A stretch of 37,386 nt of DNA from NCBI RefSeq assembly GCF_026672275.1, contig NZ_JANQCD010000041.1, positions 1 to 37,386 of the forward strand, given 5' to 3'. The position numbers were made by a program, and so were the translations under genes. Under the pieces are notes generated by a model. The model did not search any database. It was given only the letters and a program-made list of their open reading frames with translations, and was not told the DNA's origin. Shown piece after piece: positions 22,836-31,683 of the stretch (position 1 is the first letter of the stretch; each line of letters opens with the position of its first letter). This stretch comes from Marinifilum sp. D737 (GTDB lineage Bacteria; Bacteroidota; Bacteroidia; Bacteroidales; Marinifilaceae).

Positions 22836-22843
22836 TTTTTGTT

Positions 22844-23491
22844 TTAAAACTGTGGTTGATAAATAAAACCAACTTGCATTCGCATCGAATTGTAATTGTC
22901 AGAAATATCAATCGTTGAACTTATTTCTGCAAACATGTACCTTCTTATTTTAATTCGAACACCCGCTGTTGGTACAAACCATGCATTATAATTTAGAAAC
23001 TTTTGTCTTTCATGATATCTATAATCAGTATATTCATCATCATCATCAGATGGATTTATTGCATGATCTATGAGTGACAAAAAATCCGTTCCAACGCCCA
23101 GGAAAGGCTGTACATCACCTTTTATCACATAATACTTTATGTGCAACAACCAAAGGAATTGTTGATTATTGAAATCAACTCGATTGGCTTTGGAATCATT
23201 TAATATTTCATCCCAAAACCTTAAATTAAATTCTGTTCCAAAGTAAAACTTTCCATCATTCCACCCCATATTCAGACTGTAAACCTGACCAAAGCTGGCT
23301 ATTTTTCTTGTATTCCCTATTGTCCAGTTCGGTCCTGCATGAAAGCCAATTTCAAACTCTGTTATCAAATCAAGATCTACTTTATTTTTACTCGTACTTT
23401 TTGAATATTGATAGTATTTCTCTTGCGATTGCGATGTTAGCCAGCAAAACATTAACAGAACCAACAGAAGACTATTTTTTTGATAAAACAT
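22844..23491 (-). CDS. Outer-membrane beta-barrel protein, 215 aa (paralogue 2)
   Basis: A signal peptide (residues 1-22, ending TSQSQ) is followed by alternating hydrophobic/polar strands typical of a small eight-strand outer-membrane barrel ('FEIGFHAGPNWTIG', 'GKFYFGTEFNLRFW', 'VQPFLGVGTDFLS', ending in an aromatic F). An acidic loop (NPSDDDDEYTDY, about 147-158) could bind cations. It is clearly homologous along its full length to the protein of the next gene upstream, from which it is separated by 12 bp. The pair is a tandem duplication in one operon. Function unknown; possibly a porin-like or structural barrel. Confidence 0.85.
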   Translation of the reverse strand: MFYQKNSLLLVLLMFCWLTSQSQEKYYQYSKSTSKNKVDLDLITEFEIGFHAGPNWTIGNTRKIASFGQVYSLNMGWNDGKFYFGTEFNLRFWDEILNDSKANRVDFNNQQFLWLLHIKYYVIKGDVQPFLGVGTDFLSLIDHAINPSDDDDEYTDYRYHERQKFLNYNAWFVPTAGVRIKIRRYMFAEISSTIDISDNYNSMRMQVGFIYQPQF

Positions 23492-23503
23492 ACCATTAAT
23501 GAA

Positions 23504-24148
23504 TTAAAAAACAATACCTACTTGTAATCGTGTATAGCTATAATTTCTAGACAAATCGGCACTTAGGCCTACATTACCACATAAATCTTTACCCATTTTC
23601 CATCTCAAACCAAAACTTGGAACAAACCATGTATTATAGTTATTTTCTTCTTCATAATAACTGGAATGGTAACAGTCTTCTTCTTCATCTTCCGCTGTTA
23701 ATATGGCTTCACCAAAACTTATCAAATCTGTTCCACAACCAATATACGGCTGCACATTTCCTTCCCCTAAAAACAGCTTCGTTTGCACTAACCATAGAAA
23801 GTTTGTTTCATTAAAATTCAATTCTTTAGCTTCAGGCATTTCCTGGTAATCTTTCCAACTGGTAATACTAAACTCCGTACCAAAATATACTCTACCATTA
23901 TTGGTCCCAAGATTCATACTAAAGGCATTTCCTCGTCTTGCAAAGTCCTTTGTATCTCCCGAAGTCCATGCAGGGCCATAGTGGAATCCCACCTCAAAAT
24001 TATCTCCTTTTGATTCTACTTTTCCAGTTTGATCGGTTAATTTTTCGGATGTTTTTTGTCTATCGTAAGAATGATAAACATGTTGTGCCATTAAAAAATT
24101 GCTTGTCAATAAGACAATCAGTAAGGATGATAAGCTTTTGTGTTTCAT
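23504..24148 (-). CDS. Outer-membrane beta-barrel protein, 214 aa (paralogue 1)
   Basis: The signal peptide (residues 1-21, ending LMAQ) and strand pattern match the gene immediately downstream; shared phrases include 'FE.GFH.GP.WT.G.T', 'FSMNLG.N.G..YFGTEF', 'FLWL', 'VQP..G.GTD' and 'NTWFVP..G.R'. The equivalent acidic loop here is TAEDEEEDCYH (about 146-156) and includes a cysteine. It is first in the two-gene unit. No family name is recognised beyond outer-membrane barrel. Confidence 0.85.
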   Translation of the reverse strand: MKHKSLSSLLIVLLTSNFLMAQHVYHSYDRQKTSEKLTDQTGKVESKGDNFEVGFHYGPAWTSGDTKDFARRGNAFSMNLGTNNGRVYFGTEFSITSWKDYQEMPEAKELNFNETNFLWLVQTKLFLGEGNVQPYIGCGTDLISFGEAILTAEDEEEDCYHSSYYEEENNYNTWFVPSFGLRWKMGKDLCGNVGLSADLSRNYSYTRLQVGIVF

Positions 24149-24245
24149 GATTGTAGTTTATTGCTAAACCATTTTAATTATGCACTCCCCTACCTATCAT
24201 TTTATTTTTTATGATTTTTTAACAATTAATTATTGACACAAAAAA

Positions 24246-24268
24246 AGCCAGTACAAAATGTACTGGCT
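24246..24268 (-). terminator. Intrinsic terminator of the aminotransferase gene
   Basis: AGCCAGTAC pairs with GTACTGGCT around a 5 nt loop. On the minus strand it is followed by TTTTTTGTG. It lies 22 bp past the stop of the gene at 24290. Confidence 0.9.
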
Positions 24269-24289
24269 TCATCATATATGCTTATGATA

Positions 24290-25483
24290 CTATTTCAAAT
24301 TCTCTATTGCTGATTTAATTCTTCGAATCGCCTCTGCCATTTGCTCTTCGCTGGTAGCATAAGATAATCGCAAACATTCAGGAGCTCCAAAAGCTTCACC
24401 TGTTACGGTTGCAACATTTGCCGTCTCCAATAGATACAAACTCAAATCCGTAGCATTATTTATGCTTACGCTACCATTTGATTTTCCAAACAACTGGCTC
24501 ACCTGTGGAAACAGGTAAAAAGCACCTTTCGGTTCACGAATTTCAAAACCAGGTATTTCTTTAAGCTGCAACAAGGCTAAATCCCTTCGCTTCTTAAAAG
24601 CTGTTCTCATGGATACAACACTCGACTGATCACCATCTAAAGCTGCAACAGAAGCCATCTGAGCAATAGAAGAAGCTCCGGAAGTCATCTGGCCTTGTAG
24701 TTTACCACATGCTTTTGCAATCCATAAGGGAGCGGCAATATATCCAATTCGCCATCCGGTCATTGCGTATCCTTTCGAAACACCATTGATCACAACAACA
24801 CGATCTTTCATATCGTCAAATTGTGCCATACTTTCGTGAGAACCTACGTAATTGATGTGCTCATAAATTTCATCAGACATGATTACGATGTCCGGATACT
24901 TTGCAAAAACATCAGCAAGAGCACGCAACTCTTCCTTCGAATACAGGCTGCCCGTTGGATTACTTGGTGAACTGAACAAAAATGCCTTGGTTTTAGAAGT
25001 AATCGCCTTTTCAAGCTGATCAGGAGTAATTTTAAAGTCCTGCTCAATGCTCGTTGGAATAAAGACACTTGTTCCTTCAGCAAGTTTTACAATTTCACTG
25101 TAACTTACCCAAAATGGCGAAGGAATGATTACCTCATCTCCTTTGTTCACAATGCTCATCATGGCATTGGCAATTGACTGTTTCGCTCCGTTTGATACTA
25201 CAATTTGATCTGTTGTGTAATCTAATCCATTTTCACGTTTTAACTTATTTACAACAGCCTGACGCAACTCAAGAAACCCAGGTACTGGCGAATAATGTGA
25301 ATAATTATCATCTATTGCCTTCTGCGCTGCTTTCTTGATATGATCAGGGGTGTCAAAATCAGGTTCGCCAACACTCAGGTTAATCACATCGATTCCCTGA
25401 GCTTTCATTTCTCTACTTTTCTGTGACATAGCAAGCGTTGGAGATAATTCCATCGCTGCAATACGGTCCGAAACTTTCAACAT
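24290..25483 (-). CDS. Class I pyridoxal-phosphate aminotransferase, aspartate type, 397 aa
   Basis: The family residues are present: SNGAKQSI (97-104) for phosphate binding, N175 in 'SPSNPTG', D204 in 'MSDEIYEH', the Schiff-base lysine K237 in 'NGVSKGYAMTGWRIGY', R245, and a C-terminal substrate arginine in 'PECLRLSYATS'. Sequence style and length match the subgroup I-gamma aspartate (or aspartate/prephenate) aminotransferases. It would move an amino group between aspartate and 2-oxoglutarate in the cytosol. It is a single gene with its own terminator. Prephenate activity cannot be excluded. Confidence 0.95.
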   Translation of the reverse strand: MLKVSDRIAAMELSPTLAMSQKSREMKAQGIDVINLSVGEPDFDTPDHIKKAAQKAIDDNYSHYSPVPGFLELRQAVVNKLKRENGLDYTTDQIVVSNGAKQSIANAMMSIVNKGDEVIIPSPFWVSYSEIVKLAEGTSVFIPTSIEQDFKITPDQLEKAITSKTKAFLFSSPSNPTGSLYSKEELRALADVFAKYPDIVIMSDEIYEHINYVGSHESMAQFDDMKDRVVVINGVSKGYAMTGWRIGYIAAPLWIAKACGKLQGQMTSGASSIAQMASVAALDGDQSSVVSMRTAFKKRRDLALLQLKEIPGFEIREPKGAFYLFPQVSQLFGKSNGSVSINNATDLSLYLLETANVATVTGEAFGAPECLRLSYATSEEQMAEAIRRIKSAIENLK

Positions 25484-25658
25484 TCTAAATTTAATTTAGG
25501 GATTTAAAAATTTGGTTAATACTTTTGTTAAAATAATGTCCCCCTGTAAACAAAATATAGTGGTTTTTACAAAATTTTGCTTACTGCATGTAAAGATACT
25601 GTTTTTAAACACACAGGGGATGAACTAAAAACAAAATTTTAAACTAAAACCTAAAAAA

Positions 25659-26183
25659 ATGACAGGTATTCTTGAGATAAGTAAATATATATTGCCATCC
25701 TTGGTTGTTTTTGCAACGGCGTACTTCGTAATAAAAGCATTTTTTAAAAGAGATGAACAAAAAAGAAAACAAGAAATCTTTCTAAACAACCAAAAAGAAA
25801 TCACGCCCATTCGATTACAAGCCTATGAACGATTAATTATCTTTTTAGAGAGAATGCATCCTGAATCCTTAATCGTACGTGAGAATGTTGTGGGCTTGAA
25901 CAATCAGCAATTACAACAAAAATTGGTTGCTGCCATTAGAACAGAATTCGAACACAATTTATCACAACAAATGTATGTTTCTGGTGAATTGTGGAAACAA
26001 ATAAAAGCTGCAAAGGAAAATATTATTCAACTTATCAATTCGGAGGCATCACAATTGATTCCAACCGACTCCTCTCTTGGATTGAGTAAGGCCGTTATTG
26101 AATCGCATATGCAGATTCAGAATCCTGAAATTGACAAATCCATAGCAAGTTTAAAAAACGAAGTGGGCACAATTTGGAATTAA
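25659..26183 (+). CDS. DUF7935-like membrane-anchored protein, 174 aa
   Basis: An N-terminal membrane helix (about 7-29, ILEISKYILPSLVVFATAYF) is followed by a basic segment (KAFFKRDEQKRKQE) and a soluble helical domain with 'EITPIRLQAYERLIIFLERMHPESLI' and 'EFEHNLSQQMYVS.ELW'. From memory this is a family conserved across Bacteroidota and often found beside core genes (DUF7935), without a known function. It lies just upstream of the DEAD-box helicase, but that gene has its own promoter. The two are therefore neighbours rather than a certain operon. Confidence 0.8.
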   Translation: MTGILEISKYILPSLVVFATAYFVIKAFFKRDEQKRKQEIFLNNQKEITPIRLQAYERLIIFLERMHPESLIVRENVVGLNNQQLQQKLVAAIRTEFEHNLSQQMYVSGELWKQIKAAKENIIQLINSEASQLIPTDSSLGLSKAVIESHMQIQNPEIDKSIASLKNEVGTIWN

Positions 26184-26233
26184 GACATTGATATACAATG
26201 AGTAATTTATTAAATACATTTCCACATTAACAA

Positions 26234-26266
26234 TTTCATGCATTCGCTAAAAATTCCCTATTTTTG
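26234..26266 (+). promoter_or_regulatory. Bacteroidota-type promoter of the helicase gene
   Basis: TATTTTTG at 26259-26266 is an exact TAnnTTTG -7 box. TTTC at 26234-26237, 21 bp upstream, is one change from the TTTG -33 box. The box ends 26 bp before the start codon. Confidence 0.6.
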
Positions 26267-26292
26267 CGGAACTTTTTAAAAAAATTTGAGCA

Positions 26293-27612
26293 ATGATTTC
26301 ATTTGACGATATCAAACTAAGTAAGCAAATTAGAATGGCTTTGGATGAAGCCGGATTTGAAAAACCTACTGAAATTCAACACCAGGTATTTTCTCCTGTT
26401 CGTTCGGGAAAAGATATTATTGGTATTGCACAAACCGGTACTGGTAAAACTTTGGCTTACTTGATGCCAATATTGATGAAATTGAACTTTGCAAAAGGAA
26501 TGGATCCTCGTGCATTGATCGTTGTTCCAACCCGAGAGTTGGTTTTGCAGGTTTGTGAAACCATTGAGTTGTTAACTCCTTATATGGATATTCGCACTTT
26601 GGGAATTTATGGTGGTGTAAATATCAATACTCAGAAAGAAAAGGTTTATGATGGTGTAGATATTTTGGTTGCGACTCCTGGTCGATTGATGGATATATAC
26701 ATGACAAGAGTTTTGAAGATGTCTCAAGTTAGAACTTTGGTAATTGACGAAGCTGACAAAATGATGGATCTTGGATTCATGCCTCAATTGAATGCCATTT
26801 TTGATATCTTACCAGAAAAGCATCAAAACCTATTGTTCTCAGCAACTTTTTCGGATACAGTGGCTAAAATGTCGGATGACTTCTTATTTCTACCGGAAAG
26901 AATTGAAGTTGCTCCACAGGCAACAACCGTAAAGAACATACATCAAATTCAGTATCGTGTTCCTAACATTTTAAGTAAGGTGAACTTGTTAAAGCACCTA
27001 TTGGAGGACAAAGAAGAATTCAACAAGGTGATGGTTTTTACGGAAACCAAGAAAAATGCTGACCGAATTGTAGACAGATTAGAAGAAATTCTTGGGGAAG
27101 AACTAAGTGTGATTCACTCCAACAAAGCTCAAAATACTCGTATCAATGCTTTGAATGCTTTTAAAGAAGGCAGAGCAAGGGTTATGGTTTCTTCGGATGT
27201 TGCAGCTCGTGGTATCGATATTGAAGATGTGAGTCATGTAATCAACTTTGATATTCCTACCAACTATGTAGAGTATGTTCACCGTGTAGGTAGAACTGGT
27301 CGTGCGGAAAAAGAAGGTACCGCAATTAGCTTTGTAAATGAAGGCGAAGAAGAATTGATGGAAAAAATCGAAGATTTGATTCGCAAGCCTGTTTCTCTTG
27401 AATCTGTTCCTTTAGACGTTGAGATCACTTCACAACTTTTGGAAGATGAGAAAAAGCAAACTAGAAATATCAAGGTAAAAAATACGATTAGACGTGATAC
27501 CGGAGCCTTCCATCAGAAAAAAGCCAAGAACATGAAAACTCCTTCAGGTTCGAAAGGCCGACAAAAGCAATTAGAAGCTCAAAAGAGAAATAAAAAGAAA
27601 AGACGTAAATAA
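26293..27612 (+). CDS. DEAD-box RNA helicase, 439 aa
   Basis: All helicase motifs are in order: Q motif (GFEKPTEIQHQVF), motif I AQTGTGKT, Ia PTRELVLQV, Ib TPGRLMD, motif II DEAD, motif III SAT, motif V ARGIDIEDV, and motif VI HRVGRTGRA. The core ends at about residue 375, and a lysine/arginine-rich tail of about 60 residues follows, as in RhlE-type helicases. It unwinds RNA in the cytosol, with likely roles in ribosome assembly or cold adaptation. It has its own promoter just upstream. Confidence 0.95.
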   Translation: MISFDDIKLSKQIRMALDEAGFEKPTEIQHQVFSPVRSGKDIIGIAQTGTGKTLAYLMPILMKLNFAKGMDPRALIVVPTRELVLQVCETIELLTPYMDIRTLGIYGGVNINTQKEKVYDGVDILVATPGRLMDIYMTRVLKMSQVRTLVIDEADKMMDLGFMPQLNAIFDILPEKHQNLLFSATFSDTVAKMSDDFLFLPERIEVAPQATTVKNIHQIQYRVPNILSKVNLLKHLLEDKEEFNKVMVFTETKKNADRIVDRLEEILGEELSVIHSNKAQNTRINALNAFKEGRARVMVSSDVAARGIDIEDVSHVINFDIPTNYVEYVHRVGRTGRAEKEGTAISFVNEGEEELMEKIEDLIRKPVSLESVPLDVEITSQLLEDEKKQTRNIKVKNTIRRDTGAFHQKKAKNMKTPSGSKGRQKQLEAQKRNKKKRRK

Positions 27613-27624
27613 TCTCCTATAAAT

Positions 27625-27670
27625 GATTTTTGTATTTCGAAAATTCCATTTCTATCGGAATACAAAAATC
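27625..27670 (+). terminator. Possible terminator hairpin after the helicase gene
   Basis: A 12 bp perfect stem (GATTTTTGTATT / AATACAAAAATC) with a 22 nt loop begins 13 bp after the stop codon. There is no strong T-tract, only a pyrimidine-rich run (27679-27702), so the terminator call is tentative. Confidence 0.4.
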
Positions 27671-27808
27671 TTATAAGCTTCTCCCCCTCTCTTTTTCTAT
27701 AGGAAACATCTATATTCCTATAAGTTATGCATGATTCTTTGTTAAGATTTGAATTGCTATACTTACATTTTAATTGTAAATTACAGCAAACCCCTAGTCT
27801 TTACTATC

Positions 27809-30800
27809 ATGCTATTCAGGTCTCCCCTCTTAAGTAGAATATTAAATTGGATAAATAGTCTACCTATTAAATCAAAACTAATTTTATTACTAACTGCAAT
27901 CAATCTGTTTGCTATTCTTGCCATTACATTCATTACTCTAAATGGTGCGGATTTACTGAAAAACAGCTTACTCACCAATCTTGAGAACAGCTTTCAGCAA
28001 AACAAACGATCCTATCAAGAATTATCACACAAAGCCATACAGAATCATATTAATGAACTCGATCTGGAATATCAAAAGTACATTGAACATTACGGAAATA
28101 ACATAGCCAATGAAATTGCTCAGTTTTTATACCAACGCGATGACGATCTTCTGCTGTTGGCAAAACTTCCTCTTTCAAATAAAACTTTTGAAAACTTCTT
28201 AAATCAGAGAACCTCACAAATTCGTATTCAAGGTGAATATTTCTATGATGAAATTTTTCACAAGTGGAAAATCAAATCAACACCTCCTCAAAAATCTGAT
28301 ACAATTCCTATTCCCCTGGAACAAAATAAACACTTTTTCAATTACAATCCTCCCTACAGCATTAACACTCGTGAAATTCCTATATACAGGGAAATTAGCT
28401 TCTTCGACCTGTCGGGACAAGAAAAAATAAAGTTTGGGAACATATCAAACAGCTTGAATAATATCCGTTACAAGAAAAATACCTACATCCAATCGGAGAA
28501 CTATTTTAGTGCAATACAAAATCTAAAAAAAGGTGAAATTTACATTAGTCAGCTTATTGGTGCTTACGTTGGCTCACGTATTCGTGGGATTTACAATAAA
28601 GAGAATGCAATAAAAGCAGGAGAAGATTTTAATCCTGAAAAATCTGCTTTCGCAGGAATTGAAAATCCAAAAGGAAGAAGATTTGAAGGCATTATTCGCC
28701 TGGTAACTCCCTATTATCAAAACAACAATAAGATAGGCTATATTTCTATTGCACTCAATCACCGACACATCCAAGAATTTACAGATTACACATCTCCCAT
28801 AATGGGTGAAAAAAGGGATATTCCAAATTCAGAAACTGCCAATTACTGTTATATTTGGAGCAATGAAGGACTGATAGTTAGCCATCCCAAAAACTACTAC
28901 ATCATGGGCTACGATCCACAAACAGGGAAACGAGTTGCTCCTTGGATGGATCATGAATTATATGAAAATTGGAAAGCTTCTAAAATTACCGACGCATATA
29001 CGTTCCTGGCAAGTATCCCAAAATGGCAGAATCCAAAACAGTTGAAAAAGCCATCCAAAAAACAGCAAGTTGATTCTGCCCAAATGGGACTCGACATGCG
29101 CTACTCAAAGGAGCCAATGTGGACAGGATATGGGCTGTTCCAAATAACAAAAAATGGAGGTTCAGGCTCCTATCAATATTACTGGGACAAAAAATGGAAA
29201 CTAACCGCTGTCTCTCCCATACCATACTACACGGGGAGATATGCAAAATCAAAACGTGGTTTTGGAATTGTTTGTCTTGGCGCCGATGTAAAAGAATTTC
29301 ACAAAGCAGCTATCGCTACAGAACAAAAGACCGATGAAATAATTGCTAAGGGGAATGAATCTATGAATCAAAGTTTAGATCAAAGTAGAAACTACATTCT
29401 TAATTTTGCAGTAAGTACCAAGAAAAATTTCGGCCTGATAGCAGCAATTGTATTCATACTTGTTATTCTTGTTTCTATAGGTATTTCGGTTTACCTGAGC
29501 TCGAAACTGGAAAACCTAATCGTTGGAACCAAAGAGTTTGGGAAAGAGAACTTTAGCTACAGAATTCCTCATAAATCAAGAGATGAAATTGGCATATTGG
29601 AAGCTGCTTTTAATTTAATGGCTGACAAGTTGCAAGCCATATATAACAAACAAAAACAAACCCAAAAGAATCTAATTGAACAAAATGCTAAGTTAGAATA
29701 CACAAGCTATTTCCTAAATCAGTTGAAAGAACACTCCCCAGATGCCATACTTGTACATTGCCCAGACGGAGAAATACAATCCATAAACAAGACTTGTGAA
29801 GATTTATTGGGCTATTCTAAAGAGGAAATTCTTGAGGTAAATATTCAAACACTAAGCACTCCTCCTTATTCACAAGAAGAGGCCTTGGAAAAAATAAAAA
29901 CTGCTCTGAATAGAGGAGGAAATGAATTCGAATGGTGTCTTCAGAGTAAATCAGGCAAAAAAATCCCAAGCATTGTTAGAATGAGAAAAATCGTGGTTGA
30001 AAACGAAGACTACGTTCTTTCCTTTATTACCGATATCAGAAAACGTAAAAAAGCTGAAGCTGAATTAGCAAAAGCACATCGTCAATTGACAGACATCATC
30101 GAATTTTTACCTGATGCCACTTTTGTAATTGACAAGGAAAAAAAAGTGATTGCCTGGAATCGTGCTTTGGAAGATATGACATTCATTTCGAAATCTGATA
30201 TGCTAGGCAAAGGAAACTATGAGTATTCTATTCCTTTTTATGGTACGCGCCGTCCTATACTTATTGACCTGATAGGTAATGATGATTCAGCACTAAAAGA
30301 CAAGTACAATAATGTAAGTGAAAAAGGCCAATACATAATGGGTGAAGTATATGTACCTTCCTTATATGGTGGAAAAGGTGCTACAGTAAGAGTAACAGCC
30401 TCACCTCTAATCAATGAAAAAGGTAAAATGTATGGAGCCATTGAATCGGTTAGAGACATATCACATTTAAAAGAAGCAGAGGAAAATTTAAAAAAATCTG
30501 AAGAAAAATTTAGAACAATTTTCGATCAGGGAGTGCTGGGAATTTTTCAAACTACATTGGATGGAAAATTTATCAACATCAATAAAGCTCTTGCCAAAAT
30601 GATAGGCTATGATCATCCTGAAGAAGTTCTCTCTTCTGCTAATAAAAAAACTCATGAAATATATCTTTATCCTGAGCGAAGAAAATTAATCATTGATAAA
30701 TTAATGAAGGTTGGTAAGTTAACAACCTATTCAGAGAAACTCAGAAGAAAAACAGGTGAAATATGGACAGGAAATATCAATGCCCGATTGGTAAGAGATT

Positions 30801-31600
30801 CCTTTCAAAACCCTCTTTATTTAGAAGGTTTTATTGAAGATGTTACAGCCCTAAAAGAGTATGAAGAGCAACTGATTAAAGCAAAGCATAAAGCGGAAGA
30901 GAGTGACAGGCTAAAATCAGCCTTTCTGGCAAACATGAGTCACGAAATCAGAACTCCTCTTAATGGTATTCTTGGATTTTCGAGTCTTTTAACCTCCGAC
31001 AATCTAATGCCTGAGAAAAAAGATAAATTTATTAATATCATTAACCAAAACAGCAACCAGCTAGTTCGAATTATCAATGATATTCTGGATTTTTCAAAGA
31101 TTGAGATAGGTCAACTTGTAATTAATAAAACCAAATTTAATGTAGCTGATCTGCTTACTGAAATTTATACTGCCTCCTTAGAGCTACTAAAAGAAAAAAA
31201 CAAAAGTCATTTACAATTCATTCTTGATCTTAAGCCTGAACTTACCGAAACACAAATCAACTCTGATAGAGTTCGAATCAAACAAATCCTTTCAAATATT
31301 GTAGAAAATGCGATCAAGTTCACCTTAGAGGGATCAATCTCTTTTGGATTTGATATAAAGGAAAATACAGGCATCCAGTTTTTTGTACAAGATACGGGAA
31401 TCGGTATCCCTTCCGATATGAGCAAGGAGATCTTTGGTAGATTCAGGCAGGTAGAAGAAGATCACACCCGAAACTACGGTGGCACAGGTTTGGGTTTATC
31501 CATTTCAAAAGAGCTGTCGAAGTTATTGGGAGGCAAAATTTGGTTCGAATCGACACATAATGAAGGTACTATATTTTACGTACTCATTCCAATCAAATAA
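27809..31600 (+). CDS. Sensor histidine kinase with extracytoplasmic sensor, HAMP and three PAS domains, 1263 aa
   Basis: Start chosen at the ATG at 27809 (MLFRSPLLSR); an in-frame TTG 60 bp upstream would add an unlikely leader. Membrane helices are at about 23-46 and 540-560, enclosing an unusually large extracytoplasmic region of about 490 residues with Cache-like phrases. HAMP follows (about 560-612), then PAS domains at about 635-755, 760-885 and 900-1020. HisKA has H1045 in 'NMSHEIRTPLNG', and HATPase_c has N box NAIKFT, DTGIGIP and GGTGLGLSI. It ends after the kinase domain with no receiver domain, and no response regulator gene is nearby, so its partner must be encoded elsewhere. The ligand is unknown. 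Confidence 0.9.
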   Translation: MLFRSPLLSRILNWINSLPIKSKLILLLTAINLFAILAITFITLNGADLLKNSLLTNLENSFQQNKRSYQELSHKAIQNHINELDLEYQKYIEHYGNNIANEIAQFLYQRDDDLLLLAKLPLSNKTFENFLNQRTSQIRIQGEYFYDEIFHKWKIKSTPPQKSDTIPIPLEQNKHFFNYNPPYSINTREIPIYREISFFDLSGQEKIKFGNISNSLNNIRYKKNTYIQSENYFSAIQNLKKGEIYISQLIGAYVGSRIRGIYNKENAIKAGEDFNPEKSAFAGIENPKGRRFEGIIRLVTPYYQNNNKIGYISIALNHRHIQEFTDYTSPIMGEKRDIPNSETANYCYIWSNEGLIVSHPKNYYIMGYDPQTGKRVAPWMDHELYENWKASKITDAYTFLASIPKWQNPKQLKKPSKKQQVDSAQMGLDMRYSKEPMWTGYGLFQITKNGGSGSYQYYWDKKWKLTAVSPIPYYTGRYAKSKRGFGIVCLGADVKEFHKAAIATEQKTDEIIAKGNESMNQSLDQSRNYILNFAVSTKKNFGLIAAIVFILVILVSIGISVYLSSKLENLIVGTKEFGKENFSYRIPHKSRDEIGILEAAFNLMADKLQAIYNKQKQTQKNLIEQNAKLEYTSYFLNQLKEHSPDAILVHCPDGEIQSINKTCEDLLGYSKEEILEVNIQTLSTPPYSQEEALEKIKTALNRGGNEFEWCLQSKSGKKIPSIVRMRKIVVENEDYVLSFITDIRKRKKAEAELAKAHRQLTDIIEFLPDATFVIDKEKKVIAWNRALEDMTFISKSDMLGKGNYEYSIPFYGTRRPILIDLIGNDDSALKDKYNNVSEKGQYIMGEVYVPSLYGGKGATVRVTASPLINEKGKMYGAIESVRDISHLKEAEENLKKSEEKFRTIFDQGVLGIFQTTLDGKFININKALAKMIGYDHPEEVLSSANKKTHEIYLYPERRKLIIDKLMKVGKLTTYSEKLRRKTGEIWTGNINARLVRDSFQNPLYLEGFIEDVTALKEYEEQLIKAKHKAEESDRLKSAFLANMSHEIRTPLNGILGFSSLLTSDNLMPEKKDKFINIINQNSNQLVRIINDILDFSKIEIGQLVINKTKFNVADLLTEIYTASLELLKEKNKSHLQFILDLKPELTETQINSDRVRIKQILSNIVENAIKFTLEGSISFGFDIKENTGIQFFVQDTGIGIPSDMSKEIFGRFRQVEEDHTRNYGGTGLGLSISKELSKLLGGKIWFESTHNEGTIFYVLIPIK

Positions 31601-31633
31601 AATGATAATGCAAGTCTCGAATAAACAAAAAAA

Positions 31634-31660
31634 ACAGCCGGACTTTACAAGTCCGGCTGT
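31634..31660 (-). terminator. Intrinsic terminator of htpG
   Basis: A perfect 12 bp stem (ACAGCCGGACTT / AAGTCCGGCTGT) with a 3 nt loop is followed on the minus strand by a run of eight T residues. It lies between the convergent kinase and htpG genes and may also slow plus-strand transcription. Confidence 0.92.
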
Positions 31661-31683
31661 TACTATATATGAGATGATATTTC

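Noticed and set aside
27749-27808. TTG start extending the histidine kinase by 20 residues
   Set aside because: The extension is not family-like, while the ATG at 27809 leads into a normal basic N-terminus and membrane helix.
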